A stretch of DNA of 64,000 nt from Mongoliibacter ruber (GCF_003003005.1 NZ_PVTR01000008.1:124001-188000); one strand, 5' to 3'; shown: positions 28,612 to 40,892, counted from the stretch's first letter. Notes: generated by a model not told the origin, from the sequence alone. Numbers and translations are program-made.

Positions 28612-30732
28612 TTAGGCTTTCTCACCTTTAACTTTTGCAATAACAGTTTCAGCAATGTTATTTGGCACAGGCTCATAGTGAGAGAATGTAAGTGATGCGG
28701 TTGCTCTTCCAGATGTGATGGTTCTCAAATCCGTAACGTAACCGAATAACTCTGAAAGAGGAACACTAGCTTTAACTACGGTAGAAGTACCTTTAGTATC
28801 CATACCTTTCATCAAACCTCTTCTTCTATTCAAATCACCAGTAATAGGACCTGTATATTCATCCGGAGTAACCACGTCTACTGCCATGATAGGCTCAAGT
28901 AATTGTGGTTTCGCTTTTTTAGCTGCTTCTTTGAATCCAATTCTTGCTGCCAATTCAAAAGAAAGTGCATCAGAATCGACATCATGGAAGGATCCGTGAA
29001 ATAATCGTACTCGCATAGCTTCTACTGGATAGCCAGCAAGAGGTCCATTTTTCATAGCCTCATTGAAACCTTTCTGAATTGCAGGAATAAATTCCTTAGG
29101 AATCACACCACCAACAATTCCGTTTACAAAGTCAAGTCCTGGTTTGATTTCACCACTTTCTGCATCAGCTTCTTTTGGTCCAAGTTCAAACACGATATCG
29201 GCAAATTTACCTTTACCACCTGATTGTTTTTTGTAAACTTCTTTGTGTTCAACGTTTGCAAACAAAGCTTCTTTATAAGCAACCTGAGGAGCACCTTGGT
29301 TGATTTCAACTTTGAATTCTCTTTTCAAACGATCAATGATGATATCCAAGTGAAGCTCACCCATACCTCTCAAGATAGTCTGACCAGTTTCGTGGTCTGT
29401 ATTTACTACAAGAGTTGGATCTTCTTCAACAAGTTTTGCGATGGCCATACCTAGTTTGTCAACATCAGCTTGAGTTTTAGGCTCAATTGCGTATCCGATA
29501 ACCGGCTCTGGGAAAATCATTGATTCCAATACTACTTTGCGGCTTTCGTCACAAAGCGTATCACCTGTTTTGATATCTTTAAAACCAACTACTGCACCAA
29601 TATCACCAGCTTGTAATCTAGGGATCTGATTCTGCTTGTTGGCATGCATTTGGAACACTCTAGAAATACGCTCTTTATTACCTGAACGGCTATTATATAC
29701 ATAAGAACCTGACTCAAGAACACCAGAATACGCTCTAACGAAACAAAGGCGGCCTACAAAAGGATCTGTAGCAATTTTGAATGCTAATCCGGTAAAAGGC
29801 TCACTCTCATTTGGAGTTATTCTAACGTTTCTTTCTTCGCTATCTAATTCATGAGCAAAAATATCATCCTTATCCAATGGAGAAGGCAATAATTCCATCA
29901 CGAGATCAAGCATAGTCTGCACACCTTTATTTTTAAAAGATGAACCACAGACCATCGGGACTACTTTCATTTGAATAGTAGCCTCTCTAAGTGCTGCAAG
30001 AATTTCAGCTTCAGTAATTGATTCTGAATCTTCGAAAAATTTCTCCATCAAAGATTCGTCAAATTCAGCTACTGACTCTAGAAGATATTCTCTATACTGA
30101 GCAACTTCTTCCTTCATATCTTCTGGAATTGGAACCTCTTCGAAAGTCATTCCGAAATCATCCTCATTCCAAACGATAGCTCTGTTGTTGATCAAATCAA
30201 CTACACCTCTGAATTTATCTTCGGCGCCTATAGGAAGCTGCAAAGGAACTGCATGACTTCCCAACATTTCTTTCACTTGTTTACAAACTTCAAGGAAGTT
30301 AGCTCCTGCACGGTCCATTTTGTTAACGAAACCAATACGAGCAACTTTATAATTATCTGCAAGTCTCCAGTTAGTCTCTGATTGTGGCTCAACACCATCA
30401 ACAGCACTAAATAAAAATACAAGACCATCCAATACCCTTAATGACCTGTTAACTTCTACAGTGAAGTCAACGTGACCTGGGGTATCAATGATGTTGATTT
30501 GATACTTCTGTTCTCTGTAATTCCAGAAAACTGTAGTAGCGGCAGAAGTAATGGTAATACCTCTCTCCTGCTCCTGAGCCATCCAGTCCATAGTAGCAGC
30601 TCCATCATGAACTTCACCTATTTTGTGACTGACACCTGAATAAAAAAGAATCCTTTCTGTAGTAGTTGTTTTTCCAGCATCAATGTGTGCTGCAATTCCA
30701 ATGTTCCTAGTGTATCTTAAATCTCTAGCCAT
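28612..30732 (-). CDS. fusA: Elongation factor G
   Basis: Translocation and ribosome-recycling GTPase of 706 residues. G1 is [10 protein letters not shown], the switch regions include [16 protein letters not shown]3 is DTPGHVDF and G4 is NKMD. Domains II to V follow at normal length, with [20 protein letters not shown] in domain IV. The open frame also offers a TTG two codons upstream, but the ATG of [10 protein letters not shown] fits the family. It starts 6 bases after the rpsG stop. Only one fusA copy is visible in this window. Confidence 0.99.
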   Translation of the reverse strand: MARDLRYTRNIGIAAHIDAGKTTTTERILFYSGVSHKIGEVHDGAATMDWMAQEQERGITITSAATTVFWNYREQKYQINIIDTPGHVDFTVEVNRSLRVLDGLVFLFSAVDGVEPQSETNWRLADNYKVARIGFVNKMDRAGANFLEVCKQVKEMLGSHAVPLQLPIGAEDKFRGVVDLINNRAIVWNEDDFGMTFEEVPIPEDMKEEVAQYREYLLESVAEFDESLMEKFFEDSESITEAEILAALREATIQMKVVPMVCGSSFKNKGVQTMLDLVMELLPSPLDKDDIFAHELDSEERNVRITPNESEPFTGLAFKIATDPFVGRLCFVRAYSGVLESGSYVYNSRSGNKERISRVFQMHANKQNQIPRLQAGDIGAVVGFKDIKTGDTLCDESRKVVLESMIFPEPVIGYAIEPKTQADVDKLGMAIAKLVEEDPTLVVNTDHETGQTILRGMGELHLDIIIDRLKREFKVEINQGAPQVAYKEALFANVEHKEVYKKQSGGKGKFADIVFELGPKEADAESGEIKPGLDFVNGIVGGVIPKEFIPAIQKGFNEAMKNGPLAGYPVEAMRVRLFHGSFHDVDSDALSFELAARIGFKEAAKKAKPQLLEPIMAVDVVTPDEYTGPITGDLNRRRGLMKGMDTKGTSTVVKASVPLSELFGYVTDLRTITSGRATASLTFSHYEPVPNNIAETVIAKVKGEKA

Positions 30733-30738
30733 TATCAA

Positions 30739-31206
30739 TTAAAATCTAAAGTGTGAGAATGCTTTATTCGCTTCTGCCATTCTATGGGTATCGTCTTTTT
30801 TCTTCACAGCTGCACCTTCTCCTTTAGCACCGGAAATGATTTCACCTGCAAGTCTATCCATCATGGTCTTCTCACCTCTTTTTCTGGCATAAGTGATCAT
30901 CCACTTGATACCTAGAGACACTTTTCTTTCAGGTCTAACTTCCATTGGAACCTGGAATGTAGCACCACCAACCCTACGACTCTTCACCTCTACAGCTGGA
31001 GTAATATTGTTAAGCGCTTTTTTCCAAACCTCAAGACCGTTCTCACCTACTTTTTCTTCAACCTTCTCGATTGCATCGTAGAAGATTTTGTAAGCAATAC
31101 TCTTCTTACCATCCACCATCAGGCAGTTAACGAACTTCGTTACCAAAGTATCGTTGAACTTTGGATCAGGAAGAATATATCTCTTCTTTGGTTTCGCTTT
31201 TCTCAT
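30739..31206 (-). CDS. rpsG: 30S ribosomal protein S7
   Basis: 155 residues; organises the head of the 30S subunit and contacts E-site tRNA. In E. coli it represses the str operon. The N terminus is [20 protein letters not shown], followed by [20 protein letters not shown] and the C-terminal [15 protein letters not shown]. It follows rpsL by 23 bases. Confidence 0.99.
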   Translation of the reverse strand: MRKAKPKKRYILPDPKFNDTLVTKFVNCLMVDGKKSIAYKIFYDAIEKVEEKVGENGLEVWKKALNNITPAVEVKSRRVGGATFQVPMEVRPERKVSLGIKWMITYARKRGEKTMMDRLAGEIISGAKGEGAAVKKKDDTHRMAEANKAFSHFRF

Positions 31207-31229
31207 TTTCTTGTAATGTTTTTAATCAA

Positions 31230-31619
31230 TTATTTTTTTGCTGCGCCGGCCTTTGGACGCTTAGCACCGTACTTAGAACGACCTTGCTTACGGTCTTTTA
31301 CTCCTGCAGTATCCAGTGCACCTCTGATAATGTGGTAACGCACACCCGGAAGATCCTTCACACGACCACCTCTGATCAAGACGATCGAGTGCTCCTGTAG
31401 ATTGTGACCTTCACCTGGAATGTAGGCATTGACCTCTTTACCATTTGTCAACCTTACCCTAGCTACTTTTCTCATAGCGGAGTTAGGCTTCTTTGGAGTG
31501 GTAGTGTACACCCTTGTACATACACCTCTTCTTTGAGGACATGCATCCAAAGCTCTAGACTTGGATTTGGTCTCAAGAGTGGTTCTACCTTTTCTTACTA
31601 ACTGTTGTATAGTAGGCAT
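31230..31619 (-). CDS. rpsL: 30S ribosomal protein S12
   Basis: 129 residues, in the decoding centre. The [18 protein letters not shown] and [20 protein letters not shown] segments carry Lys at both positions where streptomycin-resistance changes usually occur, so the sequence is of the wild type in this respect; the Asp of KDLPG, methylthiolated by RimO in some bacteria, is present. It is the first gene of the str unit with a consensus promoter about 50 bases upstream. Confidence 0.99.
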   Translation of the reverse strand: MPTIQQLVRKGRTTLETKSKSRALDACPQRRGVCTRVYTTTPKKPNSAMRKVARVRLTNGKEVNAYIPGEGHNLQEHSIVLIRGGRVKDLPGVRYHIIRGALDTAGVKDRKQGRSKYGAKRPKAGAAKK

Positions 31620-31669
31620 TTAATAGATAAAATTAATTTAACTTCCTTAAACTTGTGAATTTTGGACTG

Positions 31670-31700
31670 CAAAGGTAGCCAAATAGGTAAAACAAACAAA
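31670..31700 (-). promoter_or_regulatory. Promoter of the str operon (rpsL-rpsG-fusA-rpsJ)
   Basis: Minus-strand TTTG (31700-31697), a 19-base spacer, TACCTTTG (31677-31670) and then CAGTCC. A second TTTG overlaps directly downstream of the first. The box lies about 50 bases before the rpsL ATG in the 100-base gap behind the DUF3467 gene. Confidence 0.85.
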
Positions 31701-31719
31701 ATTAAGCTGTTATATTTTA

Positions 31720-32049
31720 TTAGGCTTCACCGAAAGTCCCCCCAAAATTCATTGGGAAACTTGGTCCTTCTGAACCACTTTCGATTTTCCCAAAAGCGGC
31801 TTCATATTTACTGATATTATCCTTCAATGCTGCTAGTAACCTTTTGGCATGATCGGGAGTCATTATTATCCTAGATTTGACTTTAGCCTTAGGTACTCCT
31901 GGCATAAGTCTGATGAAATCAACCACGAATTCAGAATTACTGTGTGCTATCATCGCAAGGTTTGAATAGATACCTTCAGCTATTTCTTCTGGCAATTCCA
32001 CGTTGATCTGCTGATCCGGAGAATTGTTTGGTATTTTATCGTCTTCCAT
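31720..32049 (-). CDS. DUF3467 family protein
   Basis: Small acidic cytoplasmic protein of 109 residues from the ATG at 32049 (another ATG at 32061 would add four residues). The pattern QINVELPEEIAEGIYSNLAM, SEFVVDFIRLMPGVPKAKVK and SRIIMTPDHAKRLLAALKDN is that of DUF3467, a family of unknown function common in Bacteroidota. No catalytic motif is seen. It lies between rpoC and rpsL, just behind a perfect terminator-like hairpin, so its expression depends on read-through from rpoC or on an unseen promoter. The conserved position behind rpoC hints at a role tied to transcription or ribosome synthesis, but this is inference. Confidence 0.9.
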   Translation of the reverse strand: MEDDKIPNNSPDQQINVELPEEIAEGIYSNLAMIAHSNSEFVVDFIRLMPGVPKAKVKSRIIMTPDHAKRLLAALKDNISKYEAAFGKIESGSEGPSFPMNFGGTFGEA

Positions 32050-32067
32050 ATCTCGATACATTTGATT

Positions 32068-32096
32068 AAAAAAGGCCTGTAGTCTACAGGCCTTTT
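32068..32096 (-). terminator. Terminator-like palindrome between rpoC and the DUF3467 gene
   Basis: A perfect 13-base arm pair (AAAAGGCCTGTAG / CTACAGGCCTTTT) around a single central base, followed by two more T on the minus strand. It lies 22 bases past the rpoC stop and ends less than 20 bases before the next start codon. Confidence 0.88.
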
Positions 32097-32118
32097 AATT
32101 ATTATTACAAATCTCTAT

Positions 32119-35100
32119 TTACTTAACTGACTCTTTGGACTTTTTCATAGATCTTTCTTTTTCTCCTGAAAGTCTATCATAATCATCCTGAGAACCGACA
32201 ATGATGTTTTGAATACGTCTTTGACCTGTTCCTGCAGGGATGAGGTGACCAACGATCACATTCTCTTTCAATCCCAACAATTCGTCACGCTTACCTCTAA
32301 TGGCAGCTTCACTCAACACCTTAGTAGTCTCTTGGAAAGAAGCCGCTGATATAAAGCTTTCGGTACCTAAGGAAGCTGCAGTAATACCTTGAAGTGTAGG
32401 TTTCGATACAGCTGTTTCAGCATCTCTTACCTGTACAAGCTTCATATCCTTACGCTTCAGACTAGAGTTTTCGTCCCTAAGTCTTCGGGCTGTCACAATC
32501 ATTCCCGGTTTAAGTGTAGAAGAATCACCTGCATCCATGACAACTTTTTTATCCAAAATGTTATCATTCTCTTCTCTAAACGCCCATTTGTCTACGATTT
32601 GGTTTTGAAGGAAATTGGTATCTCCAGCATCCAAAATTTCGACTTTCTGCATCATTTGGCTTACTATTACCTCAATGTGTTTATCGTTGATTTTCACACC
32701 TTGAAGTCTGTAAACTTCCTGAATTTCATTGACAAGATATTCCTGAACAGCAGTAGGACCTTTGATAGAAAGGATATCGTTTGGAGTGATTGCTCCATCG
32801 GATAGTGGTTCACCAGCTCTGATAAAGTCATTTTCCTGAACCAAGATATGCTTGGAAAGGGATACCATGTATCTCTTCTTAACCCCATCTTTAGATTCGA
32901 TGAAAATTTCTCTATTTCCACGCTTGATACCTCCATAAGTAACCACACCGTCAATCTCAGAAACAACCGCCGGGTTGGAAGGGTTTCTTGCCTCAAACAA
33001 TTCAGTTACTCTTGGAAGACCTCCAGTAATATCTCGTGTTTTACCTACTGATCTCGGAATTTTCACCAAGATTTGTCCTGCTCGAACTTTTTCACCTTCT
33101 TCTACAGAAAGGTGAGCTCCAACAGGAATATTGTATGACTTAGATTCCTCTCCACCATAGTTTACAACTACAGCTGGATTCTTCGTTTTATCTTTGGTAT
33201 CAATAATTACTTTTTCTCTGTATCCAGTCTGATCATCTACTACCTCCTTGAAGGTAATACCTTGGAGTATCGAATCAAACTCCACACTACCGTCAAATTC
33301 TGACAGAATAACGGCATTGTATGGATCCCAAGTACAAAGTGATTCTCCTTTACCAATTTTTTGACCGTCTTTTACATTCAAAGTAGCTCCATATGGTACG
33401 TGGTTAGAAACCAGAACTTTACCAGATTTCACATCATTGATTTTTATTTCACCAGACCTACCCATGACGATTGAAACTGGCTCTCCATCTTTGTTGGTAG
33501 TTTCTATCCATCTCAATTCTTCTTCAAACTCAACAATACCTTCAAATTTGGCAATGATGTTTGATTCAGCAGAAATGTTAGAAGCTGTACCACCCACGTG
33601 GAATGTTCTTAGCGTCAACTGTGTACCAGGTTCACCGATTGATTGAGCAGCAATAACTCCAACAGATTCACCATTTTGAACCATGCCGCCAGTGGCTAGG
33701 TTACGGCCATAACACTTACCGCAAACACCTCTTCTGGTCTCACAAGTCAAAACTGATCTGATTTCGACTTCTTCTATAGCTGATTCATCAACTATTTTAG
33801 CTATTTCCTCTGTGATCTCAACACCTGCAGAAACAATAAGTTCTTCAGAAATTGGATCGTATACGTCATGTACAGACACCCTACCCAAAATTCTTTCAGA
33901 TAGAGGTTCTACGATTTCATCATTATCTTTTAATGCAGAAACAACAAGACCTCTCAATGTACCACAATCTTCTTCAGACACGATCATATCCTGCGCTACA
34001 TCAACAAGACGTCTTGTCAAGTAACCAGCATCCGCTGTCTTCAATGCAGTATCTGCAAGACCTTTACGGGCACCGTGGGTTGAAATAAAGTATTCCAATA
34101 CATCAAGACCTTCTTTAAAATTGGATAGAATTGGGTTTTCAATGATTTCACCAACAGAACCTTGAAGGTTTTTCTGCGGCTTGGCCATTAGTCCCCTCAT
34201 CCCCCCGAGCTGACGGATTTGTTCTCTTGAACCCCTAGCTCCAGAGTGCATCATCATGTAGATTGCATTGAAACCTTGCTTATCCTCTTCCATTTGACGC
34301 ATCAAAATATTGGTCAAATTGGAGTTGGTTCTGGTCCAGATGTCAATTACCTGATTGTATCTCTCATTGTCAGTAATCAAACCAAACTGGTAGTTATTTA
34401 CCACTTGTTCAACTTCTTCTTTTGCTTTAGCAATCAAAGGATCTTTCTCTTCTGGAATAATAACGTCGTTCAATCCCATTGAAAGTCCACCTGTGTAAGC
34501 CATTTGGAATCCAAGATGTTTGATATCATCAAGGAACTGAGCAGTTCTTGCTACACCACAGATTTTGACTACCTCAGAAATAATTTGCTGGAGTTTTTTC
34601 TTGGTCAAGAGCTCATTAACAAAACCTACTTGTTCAGGAACAAACTGATTGAAGATCAATCTACCCGCAACTGTATCTATAATTTTATTGGAAAGTTCAC
34701 CATTTTCATCCCTCACACTTACTTTACACTTGATGTTTGCGTGTTGGGAAATCCTGCCCTCATTCAAGGCTATGATAACTTCTTCTACACCAAAGAATGT
34801 CATTCCTTCTCCAAGAACAATTTCTTCAGGAGTAGATTTTTTCCCTTTTGTTACATAATAAAGACCCAAAACCATATCCTGAGACGGAACAGTAATAGGA
34901 GCCCCATTTGCAGGGTTGAGGATATTATGAGAAGAAAGCATTAATGTAGATGCTTCCAAAATGGCTTCGTGTCCAAGTGGAACGTGAACTGCCATTTGAT
35001 CACCATCAAAATCGGCGTTGAATGCAGTACAAACCAATGGGTGCAATTGTATCGCTTTTCCTTCGATCAATTTTGGCTGAAATGCTTGAATACCCAATCT

Positions 35101-36432
35101 GTGTAGGGTTGGGGCACGGTTTAAAAGAACCGGATGTCCTTTAAGTACATTTTCCAAAATATCCCAAACAACTGGATCTTTACGATCTACAATTTTCTTG
35201 GCTGACTTTACTGTCTTTACAATACCTCTTTCGATCAGTTTTCTGATAATAAAAGGTTTGAATAGTTCGGCCGCCATATTTTTAGGCAAACCACATTCAT
35301 GAAGTTTCAACTCAGGTCCAACTACAATTACAGAACGGCCAGAGTAATCAACCCTTTTACCCAAAAGATTTTGACGGAAACGACCTTGTTTCCCTTTCAA
35401 CATATCAGAAAGTGATTTCAAAGCTCTGTTACCATCGGATCTTACAGCATTGACTTTTCTTGAGTTATCAAATAAAGAATCCACAGCTTCCTGCAACATT
35501 CTCTTTTCGTTTCTCAAGATCACCTCAGGAGCCTTGATATCTATCAATCTTTTCAAACGGTTATTACGGATAATAACCCTTCTATAAAGATCATTCAAAT
35601 CAGATGTAGCGAATCTACCACCATCCAAAGGCACCAATGGTCTCAATTCCGGTGGAATAACCGGAACCATTCTTACGACCATCCACTCTGGACGATTTTC
35701 AATCCTTGTTCTTGCGTCTCTGAATGCCTCTACCACTTTCAACCTTTTCAAGGCCTCAGCTTTTCTTTGTTGAGAAGTATCTGTAGCTGCTTGGTGTCTT
35801 AGGCTGTAAGAGAGGTCATCAAGATCCAATCTTGCCAACAACATCTCAATTGCTTCAGCACCCATTTTAGCGATGAACTTATTAGGATCATCATCATCAA
35901 GCATTTGGTTTTCTTTTGGAAGCTTGTCCATGATATCCAAATACTCGTCCTCAGTCAAAAAGTCTAAGTACTGAATTCCATCCTCAGCTTTGATTCCTGG
36001 GTGGATTACAGCATATCTTTCATAGTATACAATCTGATCAAGTTTTTTGGTAGGAAGACCTAGCAAATAACCTATTTTGTTAGGAAGAGACTTAAAATAC
36101 CAGATATGAGCAACAGGAACCACCAATTCGATGTGCCCCATACGCTCTCTTCTTACTTTCTTTTCAGTCACTTCAACACCACATCTGTCACAGATGATAC
36201 CTTTATATCTTATGCGCTTATATTTACCACAATGACATTCCCAATCTTTAACAGGACCGAAAATTCTTTCGCAGAACAAACCGCCCATTTCTGGTTTGTA
36301 AGTTCTGTAGTTGATTGTTTCGGGCTGCGTCACTTCACCATGTGAACTATCCAGAATAGATTCTGGAGAGGCCAAACTAATAGTGACTCTTGAGAAGTCG
36401 TTGTTTAGTTTTTTGTTTTTTCTGAACGCCAT
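32119..36432 (-). CDS. rpoC: DNA-directed RNA polymerase subunit beta-prime
   Basis: 1437 residues. The N-terminal zinc site is C66, C68, C81, C84 (ECHCGKYKR and ICDRCGVE). The catalytic magnesium motif [12 protein letters not shown] is intact, as are the bridge helix and trigger loop regions ([20 protein letters not shown]), and the second zinc site [16 protein letters not shown]. Length is close to that of E. coli beta-prime. It follows rpoB after a 47-base gap that contains a small hairpin with a GAAA loop. The C terminus is basic (MKKSKESVK). Confidence 0.99.
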   Translation of the reverse strand: MAFRKNKKLNNDFSRVTISLASPESILDSSHGEVTQPETINYRTYKPEMGGLFCERIFGPVKDWECHCGKYKRIRYKGIICDRCGVEVTEKKVRRERMGHIELVVPVAHIWYFKSLPNKIGYLLGLPTKKLDQIVYYERYAVIHPGIKAEDGIQYLDFLTEDEYLDIMDKLPKENQMLDDDDPNKFIAKMGAEAIEMLLARLDLDDLSYSLRHQAATDTSQQRKAEALKRLKVVEAFRDARTRIENRPEWMVVRMVPVIPPELRPLVPLDGGRFATSDLNDLYRRVIIRNNRLKRLIDIKAPEVILRNEKRMLQEAVDSLFDNSRKVNAVRSDGNRALKSLSDMLKGKQGRFRQNLLGKRVDYSGRSVIVVGPELKLHECGLPKNMAAELFKPFIIRKLIERGIVKTVKSAKKIVDRKDPVVWDILENVLKGHPVLLNRAPTLHRLGIQAFQPKLIEGKAIQLHPLVCTAFNADFDGDQMAVHVPLGHEAILEASTLMLSSHNILNPANGAPITVPSQDMVLGLYYVTKGKKSTPEEIVLGEGMTFFGVEEVIIALNEGRISQHANIKCKVSVRDENGELSNKIIDTVAGRLIFNQFVPEQVGFVNELLTKKKLQQIISEVVKICGVARTAQFLDDIKHLGFQMAYTGGLSMGLNDVIIPEEKDPLIAKAKEEVEQVVNNYQFGLITDNERYNQVIDIWTRTNSNLTNILMRQMEEDKQGFNAIYMMMHSGARGSREQIRQLGGMRGLMAKPQKNLQGSVGEIIENPILSNFKEGLDVLEYFISTHGARKGLADTALKTADAGYLTRRLVDVAQDMIVSEEDCGTLRGLVVSALKDNDEIVEPLSERILGRVSVHDVYDPISEELIVSAGVEITEEIAKIVDESAIEEVEIRSVLTCETRRGVCGKCYGRNLATGGMVQNGESVGVIAAQSIGEPGTQLTLRTFHVGGTASNISAESNIIAKFEGIVEFEEELRWIETTNKDGEPVSIVMGRSGEIKINDVKSGKVLVSNHVPYGATLNVKDGQKIGKGESLCTWDPYNAVILSEFDGSVEFDSILQGITFKEVVDDQTGYREKVIIDTKDKTKNPAVVVNYGGEESKSYNIPVGAHLSVEEGEKVRAGQILVKIPRSVGKTRDITGGLPRVTELFEARNPSNPAVVSEIDGVVTYGGIKRGNREIFIESKDGVKKRYMVSLSKHILVQENDFIRAGEPLSDGAITPNDILSIKGPTAVQEYLVNEIQEVYRLQGVKINDKHIEVIVSQMMQKVEILDAGDTNFLQNQIVDKWAFREENDNILDKKVVMDAGDSSTLKPGMIVTARRLRDENSSLKRKDMKLVQVRDAETAVSKPTLQGITAASLGTESFISAASFQETTKVLSEAAIRGKRDELLGLKENVIVGHLIPAGTGQRRIQNIIVGSQDDYDRLSGEKERSMKKSKESVK

Positions 36433-36453
36433 AATTGTCGAAGAGTATGTGAA

Positions 36454-36467
36454 GGGCCTTTCGGCCC
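36454..36467 (-). other. Small hairpin with GAAA tetraloop between rpoB and rpoC
   Basis: Minus-strand GGGCC-GAAA-GGCCC, a five-pair GC stem closed by a GNRA loop, 22 bases before the rpoC ATG. No T-run follows, so it may be an RNA stability or processing element. Confidence 0.6.
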
Positions 36468-36479
36468 ATTTAATTTAAA

Positions 36480-39400
36480 TTAATCAAGGGTAATTTCAAG
36501 TGCCAAGCCTCTCAGCTCGTGAACGAGTACGTTGAAAGATTCCGGAATATTTGGTTTCGGAAGGTTCTCTCCTTTCACAATAGCTTCGTACGCTTTAGCT
36601 CTACCCACCACGTCATCAGATTTTACAGTAAGTATTTCCTGAAGAACATGAGACGCACCGAATGCTTCCAATGCCCATACCTCCATCTCACCAAATCTCT
36701 GTCCACCAAATTGTGCTTTACCACCCAATGGCTGCTGAGTAATCAATGAATATGGACCAATAGACCTTGCGTGCATCTTATCATCTACCAAGTGACCTAG
36801 CTTCAACATATAGGTAATACCTACTGTTACCGGCTGATCAAACTTCTTACCTGTGAGTCCATCATAAAGATAGGTCCTGCCATATGCCGGCAAACCAGCT
36901 TTATCAAGCTCTGCAGAAACCTCTTCCATAGTAGCCCCATCAAAGATTGGTGTAGCATACTTTTTATCAAGCTTCAACCCAGCCCAAGCCAAAACAGTCT
37001 CATAGATCTGGCCAATGTTCATCCTAGAAGGTACACCTAGAGGGTTCAACACGATATCCATTGGTGTTCCATCTTCCAAGAATGGCATATCCTCATCTCT
37101 TACGATACGAGCTACAATACCTTTGTTTCCGTGACGGCCCGCCATTTTATCACCTACTTTAAGCTTTCTCTTCTTGGCTATGTAAACTTTTGCCAATTGA
37201 ACAATTCCAGCTGGAAGTTCATCTCCTACTTCTAAGGTGAACTTCTCTCTCTTGAACTTACCTGAAATTTCATTTCTGGAATTCACGTAATTCTTAACAA
37301 GCTTTTGAATCAACTCATTGGTGTAAGCGTCTTCACTCCAATCATCCAAAATGATATCTGAAATCAGGTTTGCCTCTTCAGGGACATTGTAATTTGACTC
37401 GTCTCTATATGGATTCTTAGCAGGGAATAAATTTTGCTCAATGTTCTTCGCATTAAACTTCATCCCTTTACTTATGATTTCATCGCCAAATTTATGTTTG
37501 ACACCTTGTGATGTTTTACCATCCAATAATGAAATCAACTTGTTGATCATTTTAGCTCTTATACCCAAAAGATCTTTCGCGTACTGACCTTTAAGCTTTT
37601 CAACTTCAGCTTTTGATTTAGCTCTTAAATCTTTGTCCTTTTTAGGCCTAGAGAACAGTTTGGTTTCGATCACAACACCATTTAAAGATGGAGAAGCTTT
37701 CAAAGAAGCATCTTTTACATCTCCTGCCTTATCTCCAAAAATCGCTCTTAAAAGCTTCTCTTCAGGAGTAGGATCTGTTTCACCTTTCGGAGTGATCTTA
37801 CCAATGATAATATCACCTTCTTTTACTTCAGCACCAATTCTTATGATACCATTTTCATCAAGGTTTTTAACTGCTTCTTCCGAAACGTTAGGAATTTCAG
37901 ATGTAAGCTCTTCTTCACCTCTTTTGGTGTCTCTCACTTCTAACTGAAATTCTTCTATGTGTATAGAAGTAAATACATCTTCTCGTACTACCCTCTCAGA
38001 AATTACAATTGCATCCTCAAAGTTATATCCCTGCCAAGGCATATAGGCAACCTTAAGGTTTTTCCCAAGTGCCAATTCACCTCTATTGGTTGAATATCCT
38101 TCTACTAGAACCTGACCTTTTGTTACTTTCTCACCTTTCAACACCAAAGGGGTAAGGTTGATAGTAGTATCTTGGTTGGTCCTTCTAAATTTAATTAGGT
38201 CATATGTTTTATATTGATCACTGAAGTTAACCAATAATTCATCGTCAGATAAATCGTATTTAACGGTGATTTTGGTTGCATCCACATAGTCAATTACACC
38301 ATCAGCCTCAGCTAAAACGAGTGACCTACTGTCCCTGGCAGCTTTCCCTTCAAGTCCAGTACCTACTATTGGAGATTCTGCTTTCAACAACGGAACAGCT
38401 TGACGCTGCATGTTTGATCCCATCAAAGCCCTGTTAGCATCATCATGTTCCAAGAATGGAATCAAAGATGCAGCAACAGAAACAATTTGGTTTGGTGCAA
38501 TATCCATATAGCTAATTTCATTAGGCTCCAACACGGGGAAGTCACCTTCAAATCTAGCTTTAACCTTTTCATTTATGAAGTTACCTTTGCTATCCAAAGG
38601 TGCATTTGCCTGTGCAATGTAATTGTCGTCTTCTTCCTCAGCAGTCAAGAATACAATATCCTCTTCACTCATACTTACCTTCCCATCCTTTACTTTTCTG
38701 TAAGGAGTCTCAAGGAAGCCCATGGAGTTTACTTTTGAGTGTACACAAAGAGAGGAAATCAATCCAATGTTTGGTCCCTCAGGTGTTTCAATAGTACACA
38801 ACCTACCATAGTGAGTATAGTGAACATCACGAACCTCAAAACCAGCTCTTTCTCTAGAAAGACCACCTGGACCTAAAGCAGACAACCTTCTTTTGTGCGT
38901 CAATTCCGCAAGAGGGTTGGTTTGATCCATAAATTGAGAAAGTTGATTCGTTCCAAAGAATGAATTGATGACGGAAGACAAAGTCCTTGCATTGATCAAA
39001 TCAACAGGCTTGAAATCTTCGTTATCTCTTACATTCATTCTTTCTCTGATGGTTCTTGCCATTCTCGCAAGACCTACACCGAACTGACTGTAAAGTTGCT
39101 CACCTACTGTTCTAACTCTTCTGTTGCTCAAGTGATCAATATCATCGACTACAGCTTTGGAGTTGATAAGTCCTATCAGATACTTTACGATATTGATAAT
39201 ATCTTCAGTAGTTAATACAATCTTATCAGAATCAATATCAAGACCTAATTTTTTATTAATTCTATATCTACCTACTTCCCCTAAATCATATCTTTTGTCA
39301 GAGAAAAACAATCCATGGATTACTTCCCTTGCAGTTGATTCATCTGGAGCTTCAGTATTTCTTAACTGTCTATAAATAACTTCAACAGCTTCTTTTTCAG

Positions 39401-40355
39401 AGTTAGAATTATCTTTTTGAAGCGTATTGTAGATAATTGAAAAATCTGCCACGTTCACATCTTCCCTATGAAGAATAATAGATTTTGAACCTGAATCCAA
39501 GATCATTTCCATATCCTCTTCGGTAAGAATAGAATCTCTTTCCAGAAGCACTTCATTTCTATCGATGGAAACAACCTCACCAGTATCCTCATCCACAAAG
39601 TCTTCTACCCAAGTTTTCAAAACACGGGCTGCCAATTTTCTTCCGATGACCTTTTTAAGGTTGCTTTTAGTAGCATCAATTTCTTCAGAAAGACCAAATA
39701 AATCCAATATCTGCTTATCCGAACCATAACCAATAGCCCTCAATAAGGTTGTTACCGGGAATTTTTTCTTTCTGTCAATGTATGCATACATGACATTATT
39801 AATATCGGTAGCAAATTCTATCCAGCTTCCTTTGAAAGGAATAATTCTAGCAGAATAAAGCTTGGTACCATTGGTATGCTTACTTTGCGCAAAAAATACA
39901 CCCGGAGACCTATGCAGTTGAGACACGATGACACGTTCAGCACCATTTATTACAAATGATCCTTTTTCAGTCATATAAGGTAGATTTCCTAAGAAAACTT
40001 CCTGTTCAATAGTTTCAAAATCCTCATTATCTTCATCGTGACAAAGCAAACGAAGTTTAGCTTTAAGAGGGACAGAATAAGTAAGACCTCTGTCGATGGA
40101 TTCTCCAACGCTATATTTAGGCGGATCTACAGTGTAGTCAATAAACTCAAGGGTGAAATTTTCCCTAGAATCTGAGATTGGGAAATTTTCAGAGAACACC
40201 TTGAAAAGACCATCTTGTCTTCTTCTTTCAGCAGGAGTATCAAGTTGAAAAAAGTCTTTGAAAGATTGAAGTTGGATATCTAAGAAATCCGGATAGTCTT
40301 TGACTACCTTAATAGATGAGAAACTTTTCCTTACGGTTTGATTCTGGATAGCCAA
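36480..40355 (-). CDS. rpoB: DNA-directed RNA polymerase subunit beta
   Basis: 1291 residues. The rifampicin pocket reads [18 protein letters not shown] then LSALGPGG, without known resistance changes. The active-site lysines are in the [20 protein letters not shown]-type segment and the C-terminal clamp part ends [20 protein letters not shown]. The start codon is TTG: the family N terminus ([20 protein letters not shown]) begins ten residues later, a TAA stops the frame nine codons upstream, and no ATG is available. It lies 156 bases after rplL with two hairpins between them, and is followed by rpoC. Confidence 0.98.
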   Translation of the reverse strand: MAIQNQTVRKSFSSIKVVKDYPDFLDIQLQSFKDFFQLDTPAERRRQDGLFKVFSENFPISDSRENFTLEFIDYTVDPPKYSVGESIDRGLTYSVPLKAKLRLLCHDEDNEDFETIEQEVFLGNLPYMTEKGSFVINGAERVIVSQLHRSPGVFFAQSKHTNGTKLYSARIIPFKGSWIEFATDINNVMYAYIDRKKKFPVTTLLRAIGYGSDKQILDLFGLSEEIDATKSNLKKVIGRKLAARVLKTWVEDFVDEDTGEVVSIDRNEVLLERDSILTEEDMEMILDSGSKSIILHREDVNVADFSIIYNTLQKDNSNSEKEAVEVIYRQLRNTEAPDESTAREVIHGLFFSDKRYDLGEVGRYRINKKLGLDIDSDKIVLTTEDIINIVKYLIGLINSKAVVDDIDHLSNRRVRTVGEQLYSQFGVGLARMARTIRERMNVRDNEDFKPVDLINARTLSSVINSFFGTNQLSQFMDQTNPLAELTHKRRLSALGPGGLSRERAGFEVRDVHYTHYGRLCTIETPEGPNIGLISSLCVHSKVNSMGFLETPYRKVKDGKVSMSEEDIVFLTAEEEDDNYIAQANAPLDSKGNFINEKVKARFEGDFPVLEPNEISYMDIAPNQIVSVAASLIPFLEHDDANRALMGSNMQRQAVPLLKAESPIVGTGLEGKAARDSRSLVLAEADGVIDYVDATKITVKYDLSDDELLVNFSDQYKTYDLIKFRRTNQDTTINLTPLVLKGEKVTKGQVLVEGYSTNRGELALGKNLKVAYMPWQGYNFEDAIVISERVVREDVFTSIHIEEFQLEVRDTKRGEEELTSEIPNVSEEAVKNLDENGIIRIGAEVKEGDIIIGKITPKGETDPTPEEKLLRAIFGDKAGDVKDASLKASPSLNGVVIETKLFSRPKKDKDLRAKSKAEVEKLKGQYAKDLLGIRAKMINKLISLLDGKTSQGVKHKFGDEIISKGMKFNAKNIEQNLFPAKNPYRDESNYNVPEEANLISDIILDDWSEDAYTNELIQKLVKNYVNSRNEISGKFKREKFTLEVGDELPAGIVQLAKVYIAKKRKLKVGDKMAGRHGNKGIVARIVRDEDMPFLEDGTPMDIVLNPLGVPSRMNIGQIYETVLAWAGLKLDKKYATPIFDGATMEEVSAELDKAGLPAYGRTYLYDGLTGKKFDQPVTVGITYMLKLGHLVDDKMHARSIGPYSLITQQPLGGKAQFGGQRFGEMEVWALEAFGASHVLQEILTVKSDDVVGRAKAYEAIVKGENLPKPNIPESFNVLVHELRGLALEITLD

Positions 40356-40442
40356 GGCAGTATATGTTTTTAGTGAAAATTAATAATAGAAAGCGACAAG
40401 TTTCGCTTAGAATAGTGCAATTTTAATTCTGTGCACAAACAG

Positions 40443-40472
40443 GAAAAGACCTGACTTATTATAGTCAGGTCT
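40443..40472 (-). terminator. Attenuator-like hairpin between rplL and rpoB
   Basis: Perfect ten-pair stem AGACCTGACT / AGTCAGGTCT with a six-base loop, followed on the minus strand by TTTTCC. The T-run is short, which fits partial termination; rplL-rpoB is the site of a known attenuator in E. coli. Confidence 0.75.
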
Positions 40473-40480
40473 AAGCTCAT

Positions 40481-40505
40481 AACCTTATCCTAAAAGGAAA
40501 GGTTA
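40481..40505 (-). other. Second hairpin directly after rplL
   Basis: Minus-strand AACCTTTCC pairs with GGATAAGGTT (one bulged T), loop TTTTA. It begins 6 bases after the rplL stop and precedes the stronger attenuator-like stem. It may protect the rplL end or act as a processing site. Confidence 0.55.
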
Positions 40506-40511
40506 TTCAAA

Positions 40512-40892
40512 TTACTTGATCTCTACTTCAGCACCAGCTTCTTCCAGAGACTTTTTCAAGCCTTCAGCTTCGTCTTTTGCGATACCTTCTTTCACTGCCT
40601 TTGGAGCACTGTCAACCAATTCTTTAGCTTCTTTCAAGCCAAGACCTGTTAATTCTTTAACAAGCTTAACTACAGCCAATTTCTGACCACCAGCTGCTTT
40701 CAAGACAACGTCGAATGAAGTTTTTTCTTCAACTTCGGCAGCACCAGCACCGCCAGCACCTGGACCAGCAACAGCTACTGCAGCAGCAGCTGGCTCGATT
40801 CCGTAGTTATCCTTCAATATATCAGCCAATTCTTTTACTTCTTTTACAGTCAAGTTTACTAACTGCTCAGCAAGTTGATTAAGATCTGCCAT
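40512..40892 (-). CDS. rplL: 50S ribosomal protein L7/L12
   Basis: Stalk protein of 126 residues, present in several copies per ribosome, which recruits the translation GTPases. The N-terminal dimerisation part ([20 protein letters not shown]) leads through an Ala/Gly-rich hinge ([20 protein letters not shown]) to the C-terminal factor-binding domain with [20 protein letters not shown] and [20 protein letters not shown]. Hairpins after the gene may lower polymerase gene expression relative to this one. Confidence 0.99.
   Translation of the reverse strand: MADLNQLAEQLVNLTVKEVKELADILKDNYGIEPAAAAVAVAGPGAGGAGAAEVEEKTSFDVVLKAAGGQKLAVVKLVKELTGLGLKEAKELVDSAPKAVKEGIAKDEAEGLKKSLEEAGAEVEIK

Noticed and set aside
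30733-30738. TTG start two codons ahead of fusA
   Set aside because: The family N terminus [10 protein letters not shown] starts at the next ATG.
34504-34944. Plus-strand open frame of 146 codons inside rpoC
   Set aside because: Antisense shadow of a highly conserved gene; residue composition is not protein-like and there is no start signal.
37633-38738. Plus-strand open frames opposite rpoB
   Set aside because: Mirror frames of conserved coding sequence.
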